Source: Furcasterigmium furcatum (Eukaryota > Ascomycota > Sordariomycetes > Glomerellales > Plectosphaerellaceae). From it: a DNA stretch of 64,000 nt. Both the position numbers and the translations under genes were made by a program. The notes under the pieces are model-generated. The model was not told the origin of the DNA. It made no database searches and worked only from the letters and a program-made list of their open reading frames with translations. This document shows, piece after piece, positions 33,586-43,986 of this stretch. The stretch covers positions 6,158,978-6,222,977 of the forward strand of contig BCIA01000001.1 of NCBI GenBank assembly GCA_001599815.1. The letters run 5' to 3'. Every line of letters starts with the position of its first letter. Positions within the stretch are counted from its first letter, which is position 1.

Positions 33586-33820
33586 CAAGCGGGTCACAGA
33601 ATACATGGCCGGTTCAGTTATGTTGCCGTCCAGATGCGTTGCCCTTGGATTCTCTCGAAATGAGAATAAGGCTATCTCGATTTCTTGCAATCAAGATAGA
33701 GGCTATGTCAAGTCCTTGGAGTTAAGAGAGAGGTCATCTCAATTTTTTTGTGGCTAGATCTGAAGTCTGCTGGTCGACATGGCCGTTCTGAGGGCGGCCA
33801 TCCTTTCTGTAACCCGCTTG
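33586..33820 (+). repeat. MITE-like repeat, copy C, best-preserved termini
   Basis: A 235-bp element. The left end CAAGCGGGTCACAGAA and the right end read on the minus strand as CAAGCGGGTTACAGAA; the inverted match continues through ATGGCCG, giving ~26-bp termini with a few mismatches. Inside are GTTGCCCTTGGATTCTCTCG, three ~31-bp units with ATCTCGATTTC-type cores, and TCTGAAGTCTGCTGGTCGAC. No coding frame; non-autonomous by structure. Confidence 0.88.
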
Positions 33821-34049
33821 CTCCCCAAGCTTACCTCATCATCACGGATCTCTTCTTTGTCTACATCTCGTGCCAGGCAAATCGAAGAAGTTGGTAGATT
33901 CAAGTTGTAGATTAAGGTATCGGAAAGGTAATTTGGTATCTTTGCCTCGCAACCCCAGTAGGCCGCGGTCTCACGCCGACATTACGAACCGGGGATATCT
34001 CAAATCAACGCCCGCCACGAGCACATGCGCCCTCTCATCCCAGAAAGCC

Positions 34050-35240
34050 TCACTGCTGCTGATGCTGCTGCTGCTGCTGATGGTAGTTCTGCGCCGGCAC
34101 CTCCTGCACATTGCTGGGCACGGACACGGCACCGCCGTTGTGCGTCGAGACCTGCGTCGAGTTGCCGGTGAGCTGAGCGCTCAGGGGAGCTGGAGAGGAG
34201 GCCTGCTGCGGGTAGACCTGCTGCTGCTGGGGCTGGTACTGAGGCCCGGGGTATTGGGCCTGGGGCGCGTAGTACCCCTGCTGCTGCTGCTGCTGCTCAA
34301 CGGGCACGCCGCCGGGGGACTGCGCCGGGTTGTAGTACTGCTGGGGCTGCTGCTGGGGGTAGCCGCCGTGCTGGACCGGCGCGGCGTAGGGCTGCTGCAC
34401 GCCGGGTGCGGCCTGGTATTGCGGGTTGGCGGCGGCATAGACGGTGCCCTTCTCGGCGGCGGAGGCGTTCGGGGCGGGGCCGCCGCCGGGGGCAACGGGG
34501 GTGCGCGCGGCGCCGGGGTTGCAATGGAGGCCGGCGGCGCGGTGGCGGTGGAGCGCAATGGCGTGGAGGGCGAGAGAGGTAACGAAGAGCGCGCTGCGGT
34601 GGAATGTCAGGCAACACTCTTCTCATAGATTGCGGGGAACTTACAAGAGCACACCACCGATGGCGGCGGCGGCAGCCATGCAGGAGAGGAAAGCCAACAG
34701 CACGCCCTCAGCAGAGCCGCTGCGATAAGTGCCATACACGTCGTAGTATCCCGAGCTCGCAGCGAACAGAACATTGGCCTCGGACGCGGTCACCGCCATG
34801 CCGATGAGCCAGAAAACGGTGAGGAAGATGTCGAGAGCGAGGACGGCCCAGTAGTTGTAGATCTTGGGCATGTAGTATTCCGCGACGAGAAGCCAGACCG
34901 TCGTGATCATCGTCGAGATGGCCTAGACAATTCAGTTCAGTCACGACTCATTAGGAGAGCGAGCAGCCAGGCATGGCAGGCTTCACCCGGCAGGAGTAGT
35001 AGAACATACCACGAACAGCGACAGGCATGATCCGTTTGTCGGGAACAAGTGGATGGTGAACGCGCAGAGACCCAGGACGACGACTGCCAGGAAGAGCTGG
35101 ACAATACGCAGAATGATGAAGTTGGCCGGGTAGATGGGGATGTGCTCCCAGCCGGGCTTGCGCTCAGCCGAGTAGACCTTGGGAGGCGCCGTCGGGGGTG
35201 CCACCGCGGGCTGAGGCTGGGGAGGGTAGGGAGTAGTCAT
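34050..35240 (-). CDS. MARVEL-domain membrane protein with Gln-rich tail
   Basis: Three exons: 35240-35010, 34922-34645 and 34593-34050; 350 residues. After a Pro-rich start (MTTPYPPQPQPAVAPP) come four hydrophobic helices characteristic of MARVEL proteins: IILRIVQLFLAVVVLGLCAF, MITTVWLLVAEYY, YWAVLALDIFLTVFWLIGMA, and VLLAFLSCMAAAAAIGGVLF continuing over the splice site into ALFVTSLALHAIAL. The cytoplasmic tail is rich in Gln, Pro and Tyr (PQQYYNPAQSP, VEQQQQQQGYY, HQQQQQHQQQ), partly coded by CAG/CTG-type tandem triplets at the 3' end. Family members act in plasma-membrane domain organisation and vesicle traffic; the specific role is unknown. Introns are 87 and 51 bp. Confidence 0.85.
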
Positions 35241-36701
35241 GGTGATTGATGGCTGACGGTGAAGATACTTGAGCTTCGTCTCAACTCGCACGAGGCTGGA
35301 GGTTCTGCAGGAACAGACAGACGAAAGGAAACTCAGTGAGTGAGAGTGCCGAAGTGGGAGAACAGAACAAGGGAGACAAGAAAGTCGCAGGAGATGGGCA
35401 CCAAGACCCCTTTTCATACAAGAGGCGTTTGCACCAGCGACAGACAGCCCTACGAGCCCTGGCCCATGCAAGTGAGGATCGGCAGATGATACACACGGCC
35501 TCGGGAGCCCAATCGACCGGGCTTATTCCACGACGACGTCGACCGCACTCTCCAGCTCAAGTCTCAAGCTCCCTGCACCCCAGGTCTCGTCCATGCTGGA
35601 CAATGAGAGCTGATGGACGCCGCTCGAAGCACCTCTCGCATCGCATCAACTTCTCTTTCTCAATTGTTACTCCTTCAGGTCCATCCTCCCTCCCTCAGTC
35701 ACGATACGAAGGATCAGGCTCCGCGACCAACGCACAGCTCTGTCGCCATTCCCGTTCTGGCTACGCCAGGCGAGTCGACGCCAGTTGCCGAAGGGCAAAT
35801 CTGCCTTGACAGCACCCCGGCCAAGGATGTGGCGTCGCGCTACTGCTTCGACTGTCTCCGAATCAGAGCACAGCTCCAGCGGCACCGCCTACGCGCCTGG
35901 GGATCGGTGAGCCGAATGGGACGATGGGCGCCATCGGGAAACGAGGGGTCGATGAGATAACTCTCCCGATGCCGAGGGCTGAGACTGGGCTTCCGATGGA
36001 TGCAGTGATAGCTCGTGGGAGGAGTCGAGAGCATGTTGTCGGGGGACAAAAGAAGCACCAGAGCTGAGTGCGGCTGAGATCAGGCTGCGGACCCCTGGAC
36101 CGGGCGACTGTCCATTGCTTGTTTGGCTACTACCGGACAGGGGTCGACAAACGACCGAGCGTTAGGTGCCGCCATTGCCGTGCTCCGGTCCATAATTAAC
36201 GTGGAATAGTGCAATGTCGGAGTAAATGATGGACAGCCTCCATCGGCTGGTGATGATACATATAAGAATCTGTCTGCCCGCTGCCCATGCCCACGCCCAC
36301 GTCGCAACCTCGAGAGCTGGCCATGCTTTCCTCAAGCTACCACCTTGAGCCGTTGATCTTCACCTCAGGGTGAAGTACCCGGGCGGCAAGCGGCAAGGGT
36401 CTGGCGAGTCGCAGACTTTAGCCCCCAGGATGGACCCCAAGCACATCACCTGAGAGCCCGGAGTCTTCTCTCCCAGAATAACTGGCGGCACCCTCAACTG
36501 GCCAATACCTATATGCACGTGCATCGCCTATCCGGGCGGTAGAGGTGGTGTGTTGAACGAGGAGAAGCCAGGGAAAATGGACGCATTCCCCAGCCGCGAG
36601 CATGGAGTTTCCGATCTGTCAAACCTAGGCGCTCCCGTGTCTGCCAAAGCTGGCCTTCCTTGACAGTGAAAGCGACACTACCAGGGCCCAGTAGTATCAT
36701 C
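35241..36701. other. Divergent intergenic region
   Basis: About 1.46 kb between the MARVEL gene (minus) and the membrane-protein gene (plus). Open frames on both strands are short, overlapping and featureless. I see no repeat copy or RNA gene. Confidence 0.45.
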
Positions 36702-37590
36702 ATGTCGGACGGCCCTGTTGCGCCTTCGGTCTGCTTCGATGACTGCAGTGTGTCTCCCTCCCCGTCCCTTCTCGTGTCGCGACTCGGCCAAGGTTGACAT
36801 GAAATCCACCAGATAACGCCTACAAGGAAGCGCTGGCGTTTGGCAAAGTCCCAGAACTATGCGAACCCGGATCCCTCTTCAATGAGCTTTATGGGGTCTG
36901 TTTCGATTGCATCGAAACGTTTGCCGATGGCGGAGAAATCGAAGGCAGACAATACCTCGACGAAAGGTTCTCCCAGTTCATCGACTTTTGCGAGCTCCCG
37001 CGTGCTGTAATCGTGACGGGCACTTTCACACTCAGGGACGGTCAAGTAACGATATTTGAGCACCTCGTCATCGAGACACAGTCTGCGACGACATCTCCTC
37101 CGTCGTCGTCAGAGTCGCTGCCGACGTCTTCGTCTTGGGCGCCATCATCAACGGGCCCTTCTGAGTCCCAATTTACTGGCGTGGCAACGGGTATGTCGCC
37201 CGTGTTATCATCATTCCTCCAGCTCTTGATTCTGATACATCCCTTCGTCCAGTTAGCCCCAGTAACGACCAAGCCTGGATAGCCGGCGCCGTCATCGGCC
37301 CGCTCGTAGCCCTTGCCCTCATCGGCACCGCCGTATTCCACCTCATAAGTCGCAGGCGGAGGCGCCACCAACAAAGCGGCGACGGTCGACCCCCATCAAT
37401 ACATGACAAGGCGCAGCTGCACTCGGACTCCCTACCTGCGCCGTCAGCGCTCAAGTCCGATGGGCCGTGGGAGGCAGGGTCCCGGGCCCTGCACGAGATG
37501 GAAGGATCATACCCTCCTCATCTGGCTGAGATGAAGGCCAATGAGGTCCCGGCGAAGGAGATGGAGGCCCCTCACAAACCGCGGGCGTAG
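36702..37590 (+). CDS. Single-pass membrane protein, Cys-rich ectodomain
   Basis: Three exons: 36702-36747, 36813-37190 and 37253-37590; 253 residues. The exposed part has CFDDCNNAYKEALAFGKVPE followed by LCEPGSLFNELYGVCFDCIE and FIDFCELP, a Cys pattern common in small fungal surface proteins with a Ser/Thr linker. The linker (TTSPPSSSESLPTSSSW) is followed by AWIAGAVIGPLVALALIGTA, a transmembrane helix ended by SRRRRRHQQ, so the tail is cytoplasmic. There is no classical signal peptide; the helix itself probably anchors it. Wall or stress sensing is possible but not shown. Found by splicing: no long uninterrupted frame covers it. Confidence 0.75.
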
Positions 37591-38270
37591 TCCGCCACCA
37601 CGGTCCGTTTCCAGAGCTTCATGTAAATGATAAGAAGCGCGCGATGTATACACAGACGGGGGGAGACAAGGCAGAGCCTCAAGCATAATATGTAGGATCA
37701 CACCGCAGCGAGAATTGCACAGCATGGCATTGAATGCATATTCCATTCACCTCGGCCTCCCAGCCGCAGCCCGCCACCCGCCGATTATACAACATGAGCT
37801 CATCAAGCCCTTTCCCAGCCATCCATTTATCTACATGGCAAGGGTCCGCCGCTTCTATACCACAACCCCGGCTCGAAAACAGCCGCGGAAGAAACAAAAA
37901 AAGACCGAGAAAAAGAAAACAGGCCAGGGAGAATACGTGTTCTGACCGCTCGATACACAGCCTCGAAACGGAATCCTCGTACAGACACGCCCTCAGAGCT
38001 CGCTGCTCTCGGGCCGTAAAAGAAAGGGATACACGTGGGGCTCCCCGCACCCACTCATGCAGAGACAGCAGAGGAAAACAAGCCAGGAAGCGAAGAACGT
38101 CTGAGCCAGGCTCGAAGGTCGGCGACGCTGCCCCTGGACAAGGCAAAGGTGAGACGCTATAGGGTATCGAAGGCGCTCCGTGAAAGAAGCGGGCAGAAAG
38201 AACACGGCTTGGCTGATCGAGCAGACGAGGCGAAGCGAAGACGGCCGTGTCATAAAACCAAAGAGAGGGA
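37591..38270. other. Convergent 3' region between membrane-protein gene and spa2
   Basis: Holds the two 3' UTRs. Basic-looking frames such as PRKKQKKTEKKKTG near 37870 come from A-rich sequence and are not credible genes. Confidence 0.45.
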
Positions 38271-41171
38271 TCATGCAAATTCCTCATCGCCACCGCCCAA
38301 GACGAGCTTGTCCACGCGCTGGACCAGCTCCTTGGTCTCGCGGGCAACCTCGAAGGCGATGGGCGGCAGGGTCTGTGTCCACATGCGCCAGTCGCGGTCG
38401 TTGGTTCCGAGCGATGCGATCTCCTCGCCACGGTGGCCCGCCTCGATGAGCCTCTCGCGGCACGTCGCCAGGCGCATCGTCAGGTCGCCGTTGCCGGTGG
38501 CCTCGGTCTCCGAGACGACCTTTCCAACAACGGCGACGATCCCACGGATCTCGGAAGTGATCTGGTTGATGTCGGCATCGGCGCGGATGGAGCCGACCAG
38601 GTTCTGGATGTTCTGGACGAGAATCGCCGTCTGGTCCTCCAGATAGATCTTGAGGTCTTCGTTGCGGTTGTCCGCCATAGAGGCATAGCCGTTCGAGGCG
38701 ACAGGGGGAAGGCTCTTGTTGACGCCCAGATATCCCCCGCCATTCATCGCGCCATTGGTGCCGCGCGACAGAGGCCTGCGGCCGTAAGGGTCAACAGACT
38801 GCCTGGGAGAGCTGACGGGGCTATACGCAGACGAGTCGGCGCTGGCTCGGTTGGGACCCAGACCCTGGAACGGAGGGGGAAGCGGCAGGCCGGCATCTTG
38901 CACCGAGAGAGGCTGCTGGATGGAGTTGGTTCGGGGCGAGAAGAAGCCGGTCGAGTCGACAGGCGTGACAGTGCCATCGTCGTCATCCTCGAGCTCGCCG
39001 GCGGGCGTGGCGCGAATCTTGACGGTGCGGAGCAGGTCCACAACGGCCGCAACGAGATGCGAGGCTGCGGCGTCGAGCAGGGACACGGGCGAGAGGCCTG
39101 CAGCCGAAGCAAAGTTCTTCGAAGCCGTGATCAGGTTGTTGGCGGTCGAGGAGACCTTGCTCCTCAGCTTCGCTTGCTGCTGAGCCATGGCCTCGTCAAC
39201 CGGACCAGATTCCTCCATGTCCTTCGTAATGCGCCTGATGCTGACAACAACGCGCTTCATCGCGTCAATGACCTTCTCCGGCGTCTCGTTGCGTGCCTGT
39301 TGCAGCAGCTCGTCGATCGAGATCTGGAACTTGGTGACGTTGACGTCCTTGACGAGTCCGTTGTCCTGCGTGAAGCCCTTCTCCCGCAGGTATTTCCCGG
39401 CATCCTGGTCGATGGTCAAGCCCATGGAGCTTGCGCGAAGGTTTCGCAGCTGCGTCTTGGTGCGGGCGTATCGGTTCCTCCATTCGCGCACCTCCTGTTC
39501 CAGGCTCTCAATCATGTTCTCGAGCTCACCTTGCCTATCCCACTTGGAGCCGCTCTGTTGCGACAGCACCTTCATCTCCCGCAGGAATTCCCTAGCTTCT
39601 CTTCTAGCGTCTTCGGTGACCTGCTGCTGCTCTTCCAGGGCCATTCGTAATTGCTCGTTGTCTCGCTGCAGCTCAGAGTCCGAGGGGCCCCTATTGTTGA
39701 CTGCTTGCGCTGCCGCCATGGAGGCCATATCCGCCTGCATCGCGTCGATCTGATCTCGCAGTTGCCGCGTCTCGTTTGCGTGGTCGTCTTGGGCGCGTTC
39801 ATGATCATCCTGCATACGATCGTGTTCGTCCCTCAGGCGATCCAGCTCTGACTTCATCGACGCGTTGAGATCCTGCGCCTCAGCGAGCTTGTCCTCCAGG
39901 TTCAGCCGGAGGTCCGCCCACTCCTGCTTCTCGGCATTGCTAGCGGTTGCGCGGTTGCGCTCGCCGTCCAGCACGCTCGCAAGCTCGTCGTCCTTCTTCT
40001 TGACCGCATCCTCCATAGTCTCGAGTCTTCCGCGCAGTTCGCGGACCTGAGATTCATAATCATCTATTAACTTCTTGTTGGCCTGTGTGATGTTGTCAGT
40101 CTCCACTATTACGAAGGGAACTCCGCCAACCTGGAAGGGCAGGTTAAATACCTCTGCAGCGGCCGCATTTTCTTGTATCGTCTCATTTGCTCTCGTTCCA
40201 TTCGGTCCATACCCGTCTGGCGGTCCATCGCCTGGCGCCTCGCCATCATCCTCTTCGACCATTGTGCTCTTGACGGGAACAATGGTATTGCTTTGGAACT
40301 GTTTCTGCATCGGCCGGCTGTAGTCGCCATTGGGCAGGCCCGGCGAAGGAGGAACGCCATACGGATCTTGAGGAGGCATGCCGCCCCTGATGGAGCTAGC
40401 ATCCGAGGGCCTCCTCATGCGACTCTGATTCCGAGGCGGGAAGGCGTTGGGGCCCATGCCGTTCGCCGGCGTGCCCGTGCGGCTCGGTGGGCCGCGGGTA
40501 GACACCGTACTGCCAGGTCTCGGGATATCGCCGGCCGTGAAGTGAGGGAACCGCCTCTCCAGCTCGCAGTATACATCGGTAGCGAGGTCCCTGAACCGAG
40601 GGGGCCCGAGCGACGACAGCTTCTGACGGGCCTGGTTTCGTTTAGGATGAAAATTTTGCTCGGGCGTCAGGTAAGGCGGAGGCCCTTGACCACCGGGGCC
40701 TGGCGGTCTCCTGGACGCGGCCTGCCTCCGGATCAACTCGTCGAAGACATCGGTACTGAGCTCCAGGAACTGAACGGGGGACAGCCTGAGGAGCTTATCT
40801 TGGGCCTTGTTGGGCGGCTTGCCCTTGCTGCCGTCGCGGCCGCTCAGGAAGTCTCGCAGGGCGATGTAATGCTGGCCGAGGACGCCCTCGTTGTGTTCGT
40901 CTCGCACGCTTCTACCGCTTTCGCTCCTGGCATACATGCCTGTGCTGGATCGGCCTATTGATGGAGGCGGTGAGGGCCCGCCGGCGCTTCGAGGCCCGGG
41001 GGCGAAGCCATTGGGAAGACCATTTGAGCCTCCCGAATTCGGAGGGGAGGCGAGGTTGCCGCGCGATTGCGCATAAGGACCGTCGTCGGCCATGGATTGG
41101 TATTTGGAGATGCCGGACCACTCGCTACCACCTAAAGAGACTGGAGACAGAGGTGCATTTCGTCCATTCAT
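38271..41171 (-). CDS. spa2: Polarisome scaffold Spa2 (GIT/SHD family)
   Basis: A 966-residue frame. Two Spa2-homology repeats lie in the first quarter: LLRLSPVQFLELSTDVFDEL and the partner LSSLGPPRFRDLATDVYCEL, the paired motif shared with GIT proteins. A long coiled coil occupies roughly residues 360-590 (QVRELRGRLETMEDAVKKKD). The C-terminal region (IYLEDQTAILVQNIQNLVGS, IRADADINQITSEI, ending WTQTLPPIAFEVARETKELV) is the conserved vinculin-like GIT/Spa2 tail. In fungi Spa2 marks hyphal tips and scaffolds formin and MAPK modules at the polarisome and Spitzenkorper. The start MNGRNAPLSPVSLGGSEWSG is the most upstream Met and typical for the family. Confidence 0.93.
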   Translation of the reverse strand: MNGRNAPLSPVSLGGSEWSGISKYQSMADDGPYAQSRGNLASPPNSGGSNGLPNGFAPGPRSAGGPSPPPSIGRSSTGMYARSESGRSVRDEHNEGVLGQHYIALRDFLSGRDGSKGKPPNKAQDKLLRLSPVQFLELSTDVFDELIRRQAASRRPPGPGGQGPPPYLTPEQNFHPKRNQARQKLSSLGPPRFRDLATDVYCELERRFPHFTAGDIPRPGSTVSTRGPPSRTGTPANGMGPNAFPPRNQSRMRRPSDASSIRGGMPPQDPYGVPPSPGLPNGDYSRPMQKQFQSNTIVPVKSTMVEEDDGEAPGDGPPDGYGPNGTRANETIQENAAAAEVFNLPFQVGGVPFVIVETDNITQANKKLIDDYESQVRELRGRLETMEDAVKKKDDELASVLDGERNRATASNAEKQEWADLRLNLEDKLAEAQDLNASMKSELDRLRDEHDRMQDDHERAQDDHANETRQLRDQIDAMQADMASMAAAQAVNNRGPSDSELQRDNEQLRMALEEQQQVTEDARREAREFLREMKVLSQQSGSKWDRQGELENMIESLEQEVREWRNRYARTKTQLRNLRASSMGLTIDQDAGKYLREKGFTQDNGLVKDVNVTKFQISIDELLQQARNETPEKVIDAMKRVVVSIRRITKDMEESGPVDEAMAQQQAKLRSKVSSTANNLITASKNFASAAGLSPVSLLDAAASHLVAAVVDLLRTVKIRATPAGELEDDDDGTVTPVDSTGFFSPRTNSIQQPLSVQDAGLPLPPPFQGLGPNRASADSSAYSPVSSPRQSVDPYGRRPLSRGTNGAMNGGGYLGVNKSLPPVASNGYASMADNRNEDLKIYLEDQTAILVQNIQNLVGSIRADADINQITSEIRGIVAVVGKVVSETEATGNGDLTMRLATCRERLIEAGHRGEEIASLGTNDRDWRMWTQTLPPIAFEVARETKELVQRVDKLVLGGGDEEFA

Positions 41172-43136
41172 GATATCGGGGGAAAATATTCAGGGAACCG
41201 CGGCGTCGGTCAAGGCCGGGAGAATGCTGGGGACGTCGTGTGGCGAGGACAAAGCAGGAGGAATTCGGGGTGTTGACCTCGGTGGTGCTTTGTTGTCGTT
41301 CTTCCCCGGCGCCAATGGAGCACTTCCGCGATGTCGAGTCTCGTCGCTGGAGTCGCAGTCAACCGACGGATTGGGTTGTCTGAGGATTATCGTCCGCTTG
41401 TAGCGCGGGTCGGGCGTCGGTCTCTCGTTTCGTCGTATGATGTGTGCAACGTCGTGGCGCTGTCGCCGTTCCCGTCGAACGTCCTGTCGGCGCCTCTGTT
41501 CAGTGTACTTCCAGGGGCTGGCGGAATGCGTAGGTCCTTCGGTGGAACACCGGAAGCGGTGCTGGTCGTGCACGACGCGATGCGGCACAATTAGAGGCTC
41601 GTCGGCTTGTAGAAAAGGATGCTTGCTCTGGAGAAGAGCAGAAGTGAATCTCTGGACGGGAACGGAACAACAATCCGTGACAGTGACAGAGGTGAAGCGT
41701 GAAACGTCAAGAGAGACCGGCAGGGCAAGGAGTCGGCGGGCGCCGCCAATGGGAGGCCGTTGGGTTGTGTGGGCTTGCGGTCCCGCGATCTCAGGGGAAA
41801 TTTGGGTGGGCCTGGCCTTACGAGTCGCTCAGGGGTACTCTGGGCCGCATCAGGCCTGATGAGGCGCCTCAGTGCCCCCGGAAAGTGACATGTCAGGTAC
41901 CTTCGGCCTCCCGAGGTGGTGCTAATCTCATTCGTCTCCCCTTCTGCTCCCCAATCTTGAATCTTCCATCCTCTTGGGAAAGGTGAGATGGATGCTTGGA
42001 TGCCTCCATTCCAATGCGCTCCCGATCGACCCGGGAGCCCCTGGCGAGAGGACACTCAATGATGCAATGCATGCTGGTTGTATTTCTATCGTCACAGCAT
42101 CCGCATAGTGTCCCTTGCAAAGCTGAGCGCCTGGAGCGCCTGATCTCGTGCCCGTCCTCTCGTCGCCATCGACTCGCCCAAAATCCTCCCTCGAGTGGTG
42201 TTACCCCTGAAAAGCGGCGTAGCGTGGGCGCTTTCGCAGCGGGAGGCGTCCAATGGTCTGGCCCGTTCGATGATCCCGCGCAAACCAGTCGCCAAGCTTC
42301 AGGGCGGTCAAAGTCTGTGAGCTGCAGCGGCGTTGGCGCCGCCTGTCAGCCCGTTTTGTGCTCCCTTGCCCGCCTGAACTGGCAGCGCAACGGTCCAGTC
42401 CCTAGTATTAGTTCCGGATGCTGACGTTGCCCTCACCTTCTCCCTCCCACTGAAATTTTCCTCGGCCTTCGGAGCGTCCGGGGCGCCTGGCTCAATGCCT
42501 AAGCCTCAACCGTGGGGGGAATCCCTACGACAACCACCGGTCGTCATTTCGCCTATTTCGTGCATCGACCCAGCAAGATCGGAGACCAGGACATGGACTT
42601 GATGGGGGGTCTGGCCTCTTGGGGAGTGCTTCTGTTCTTCTTGCCTGGCTGAACAAGTGCGACTGAGTCAAGGGCAAGATGCTCATGCCACAATCTCTCC
42701 ATCCACCTCGATGGAGACCCTAATGCCGAGGGAATTACTCTTACTTTTGCACAGCAACGTCGATCAGTGGATCGAATGTACCGCAGCGTCGCACCTGGCA
42801 CCGAAAAGGGGAACAGGCCATGGGAGCATGTCTGGCAGAACGGACCACCCCTGCGCCAAGCAGTCACCAAAGAGCGTCCGAGTGCCGGCTGTGCTGGACG
42901 GACGACGGGGGTTGATAGAATCAGAGACGGGAAAACATCTTCAAGTTGCTGTGAGACATGACATCGTGTTGTGTTCCTCGTATGCTAGGTAGCTAGCTGC
43001 CTTGTCCTTGCCCATTGTCCCTGGGTATCTTCATCATGTGCTGGTTCTTGCTATGGAAGAACTCCAGCATCCAGAACGCCTCGCTTAAAACCAATCAAAC
43101 CCAAATGATGAACCCGACCGTTCATCGTGATATCGC
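41172..43136. other. Long upstream region of spa2
   Basis: About 2 kb. On the spa2 side it is likely promoter and a long 5' leader, as expected of a polarity gene; on the far side it holds the ssu72 3' UTR. Open frames here (for example 41591-42055 minus) are featureless. No repeats of the MITE family are seen. Confidence 0.45.
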
Positions 43137-43986
43137 TCAAAACCACGCCAAAGTCCATACGGCCGGAAGGTGAGGCCAACGGTCCTGCCACGAAGCAAGG
43201 ATATCGGGAACGCGTTCGTCGAAGCTGGCACGCCCGGCCGCGCTTCCGCTGTCGAATGCTCCGGAACCGACGGCCTGCCTCTCCTCCTCGGCAGCCGCAT
43301 TGAGGCAATTCGCAAGGTCGAGAATGGCCTTACCACCAACGCTGGCCTCCTCATGGTTGTCCTTAATATCGACGTTGATGACATGGACTGGCCGGTTCAG
43401 CGGCGAGCCGCGAGCCATGAGATCGTCCACGACGGCATCCCAGCAGCGCTCTTCGCAAGTGATGACGATGTCTACAAGGCCACCCTCGGTGCCCTCGCTG
43501 CCACGATCGCTCTTGTGGTCCAGCCTCGGCATGCCGACCTGCCAGTCCTGCCAGCGCTCCGGTCCCCATTTGACCTGCCGATTCCGGTCGACCATGTTCA
43601 GCACGCCGTTCGCACGGTACAGTCTGGGGTCCTTGGATTCCAGCTCCTTGAAGATGCTGTCATACGATGTCTTGTTGAAGTGATACACATTGGGCTGGGT
43701 GATGGATGGACCAGGCAGGCGCACGAGGGAGCCGGTACCGAAGGAAATCACGGGGTAATTTGCTTGTGCCAAACGAAGGTGGGAGACCATAGATCTTCCA
43801 GGTCATTGTCAGGATATGCACACAATGGGTCTCTGAAATCGTCTCGACATACCTGTTCTGGTTGCTCGCGCACACGGTGCAAAATTTGAGCTTGAAACCG
43901 TCCTGGGCCTCGGAGCTGTTGCCGTTGTTCTCGACGCCGACAGCGGCGGGAGCCGGCATGGTATCTACGCCGTTGGGAGCCTCCAT
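43137..43986 (-). CDS. ssu72: RNA polymerase II CTD phosphatase Ssu72
   Basis: Ser5-P phosphatase of the RNA polymerase II C-terminal domain, working with the cleavage and polyadenylation factor. Two exons, 43986-43853 and 43794-43137, with a 58-bp intron; 263 residues. The catalytic CX5R loop is CASNQNR, completed across the splice site and followed by SMVSHLRLAQANYPVISFGT. Other family blocks are VRLPGPSITQPNVYHF, GVLNMVDRNRQVKWGPERWQ, DIVITCEERCWDAVVDDLM and HVINVDIKDNHEEA, ending in HLPAVWTLAWF. Residues 1-30 before the loop form a longer N-terminus than in yeast. Assignment secure. Confidence 0.95.

Noticed and set aside
34050..34310. CTG/CAG triplet tracts as a possible repeat-expansion locus
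   Set aside because: They simply encode the Gln-rich tail of the MARVEL protein and are interrupted by other codons.
38433..39650. 405-codon plus-strand frame inside spa2
   Set aside because: Shadow of the conserved Spa2 C-terminal region on the other strand.
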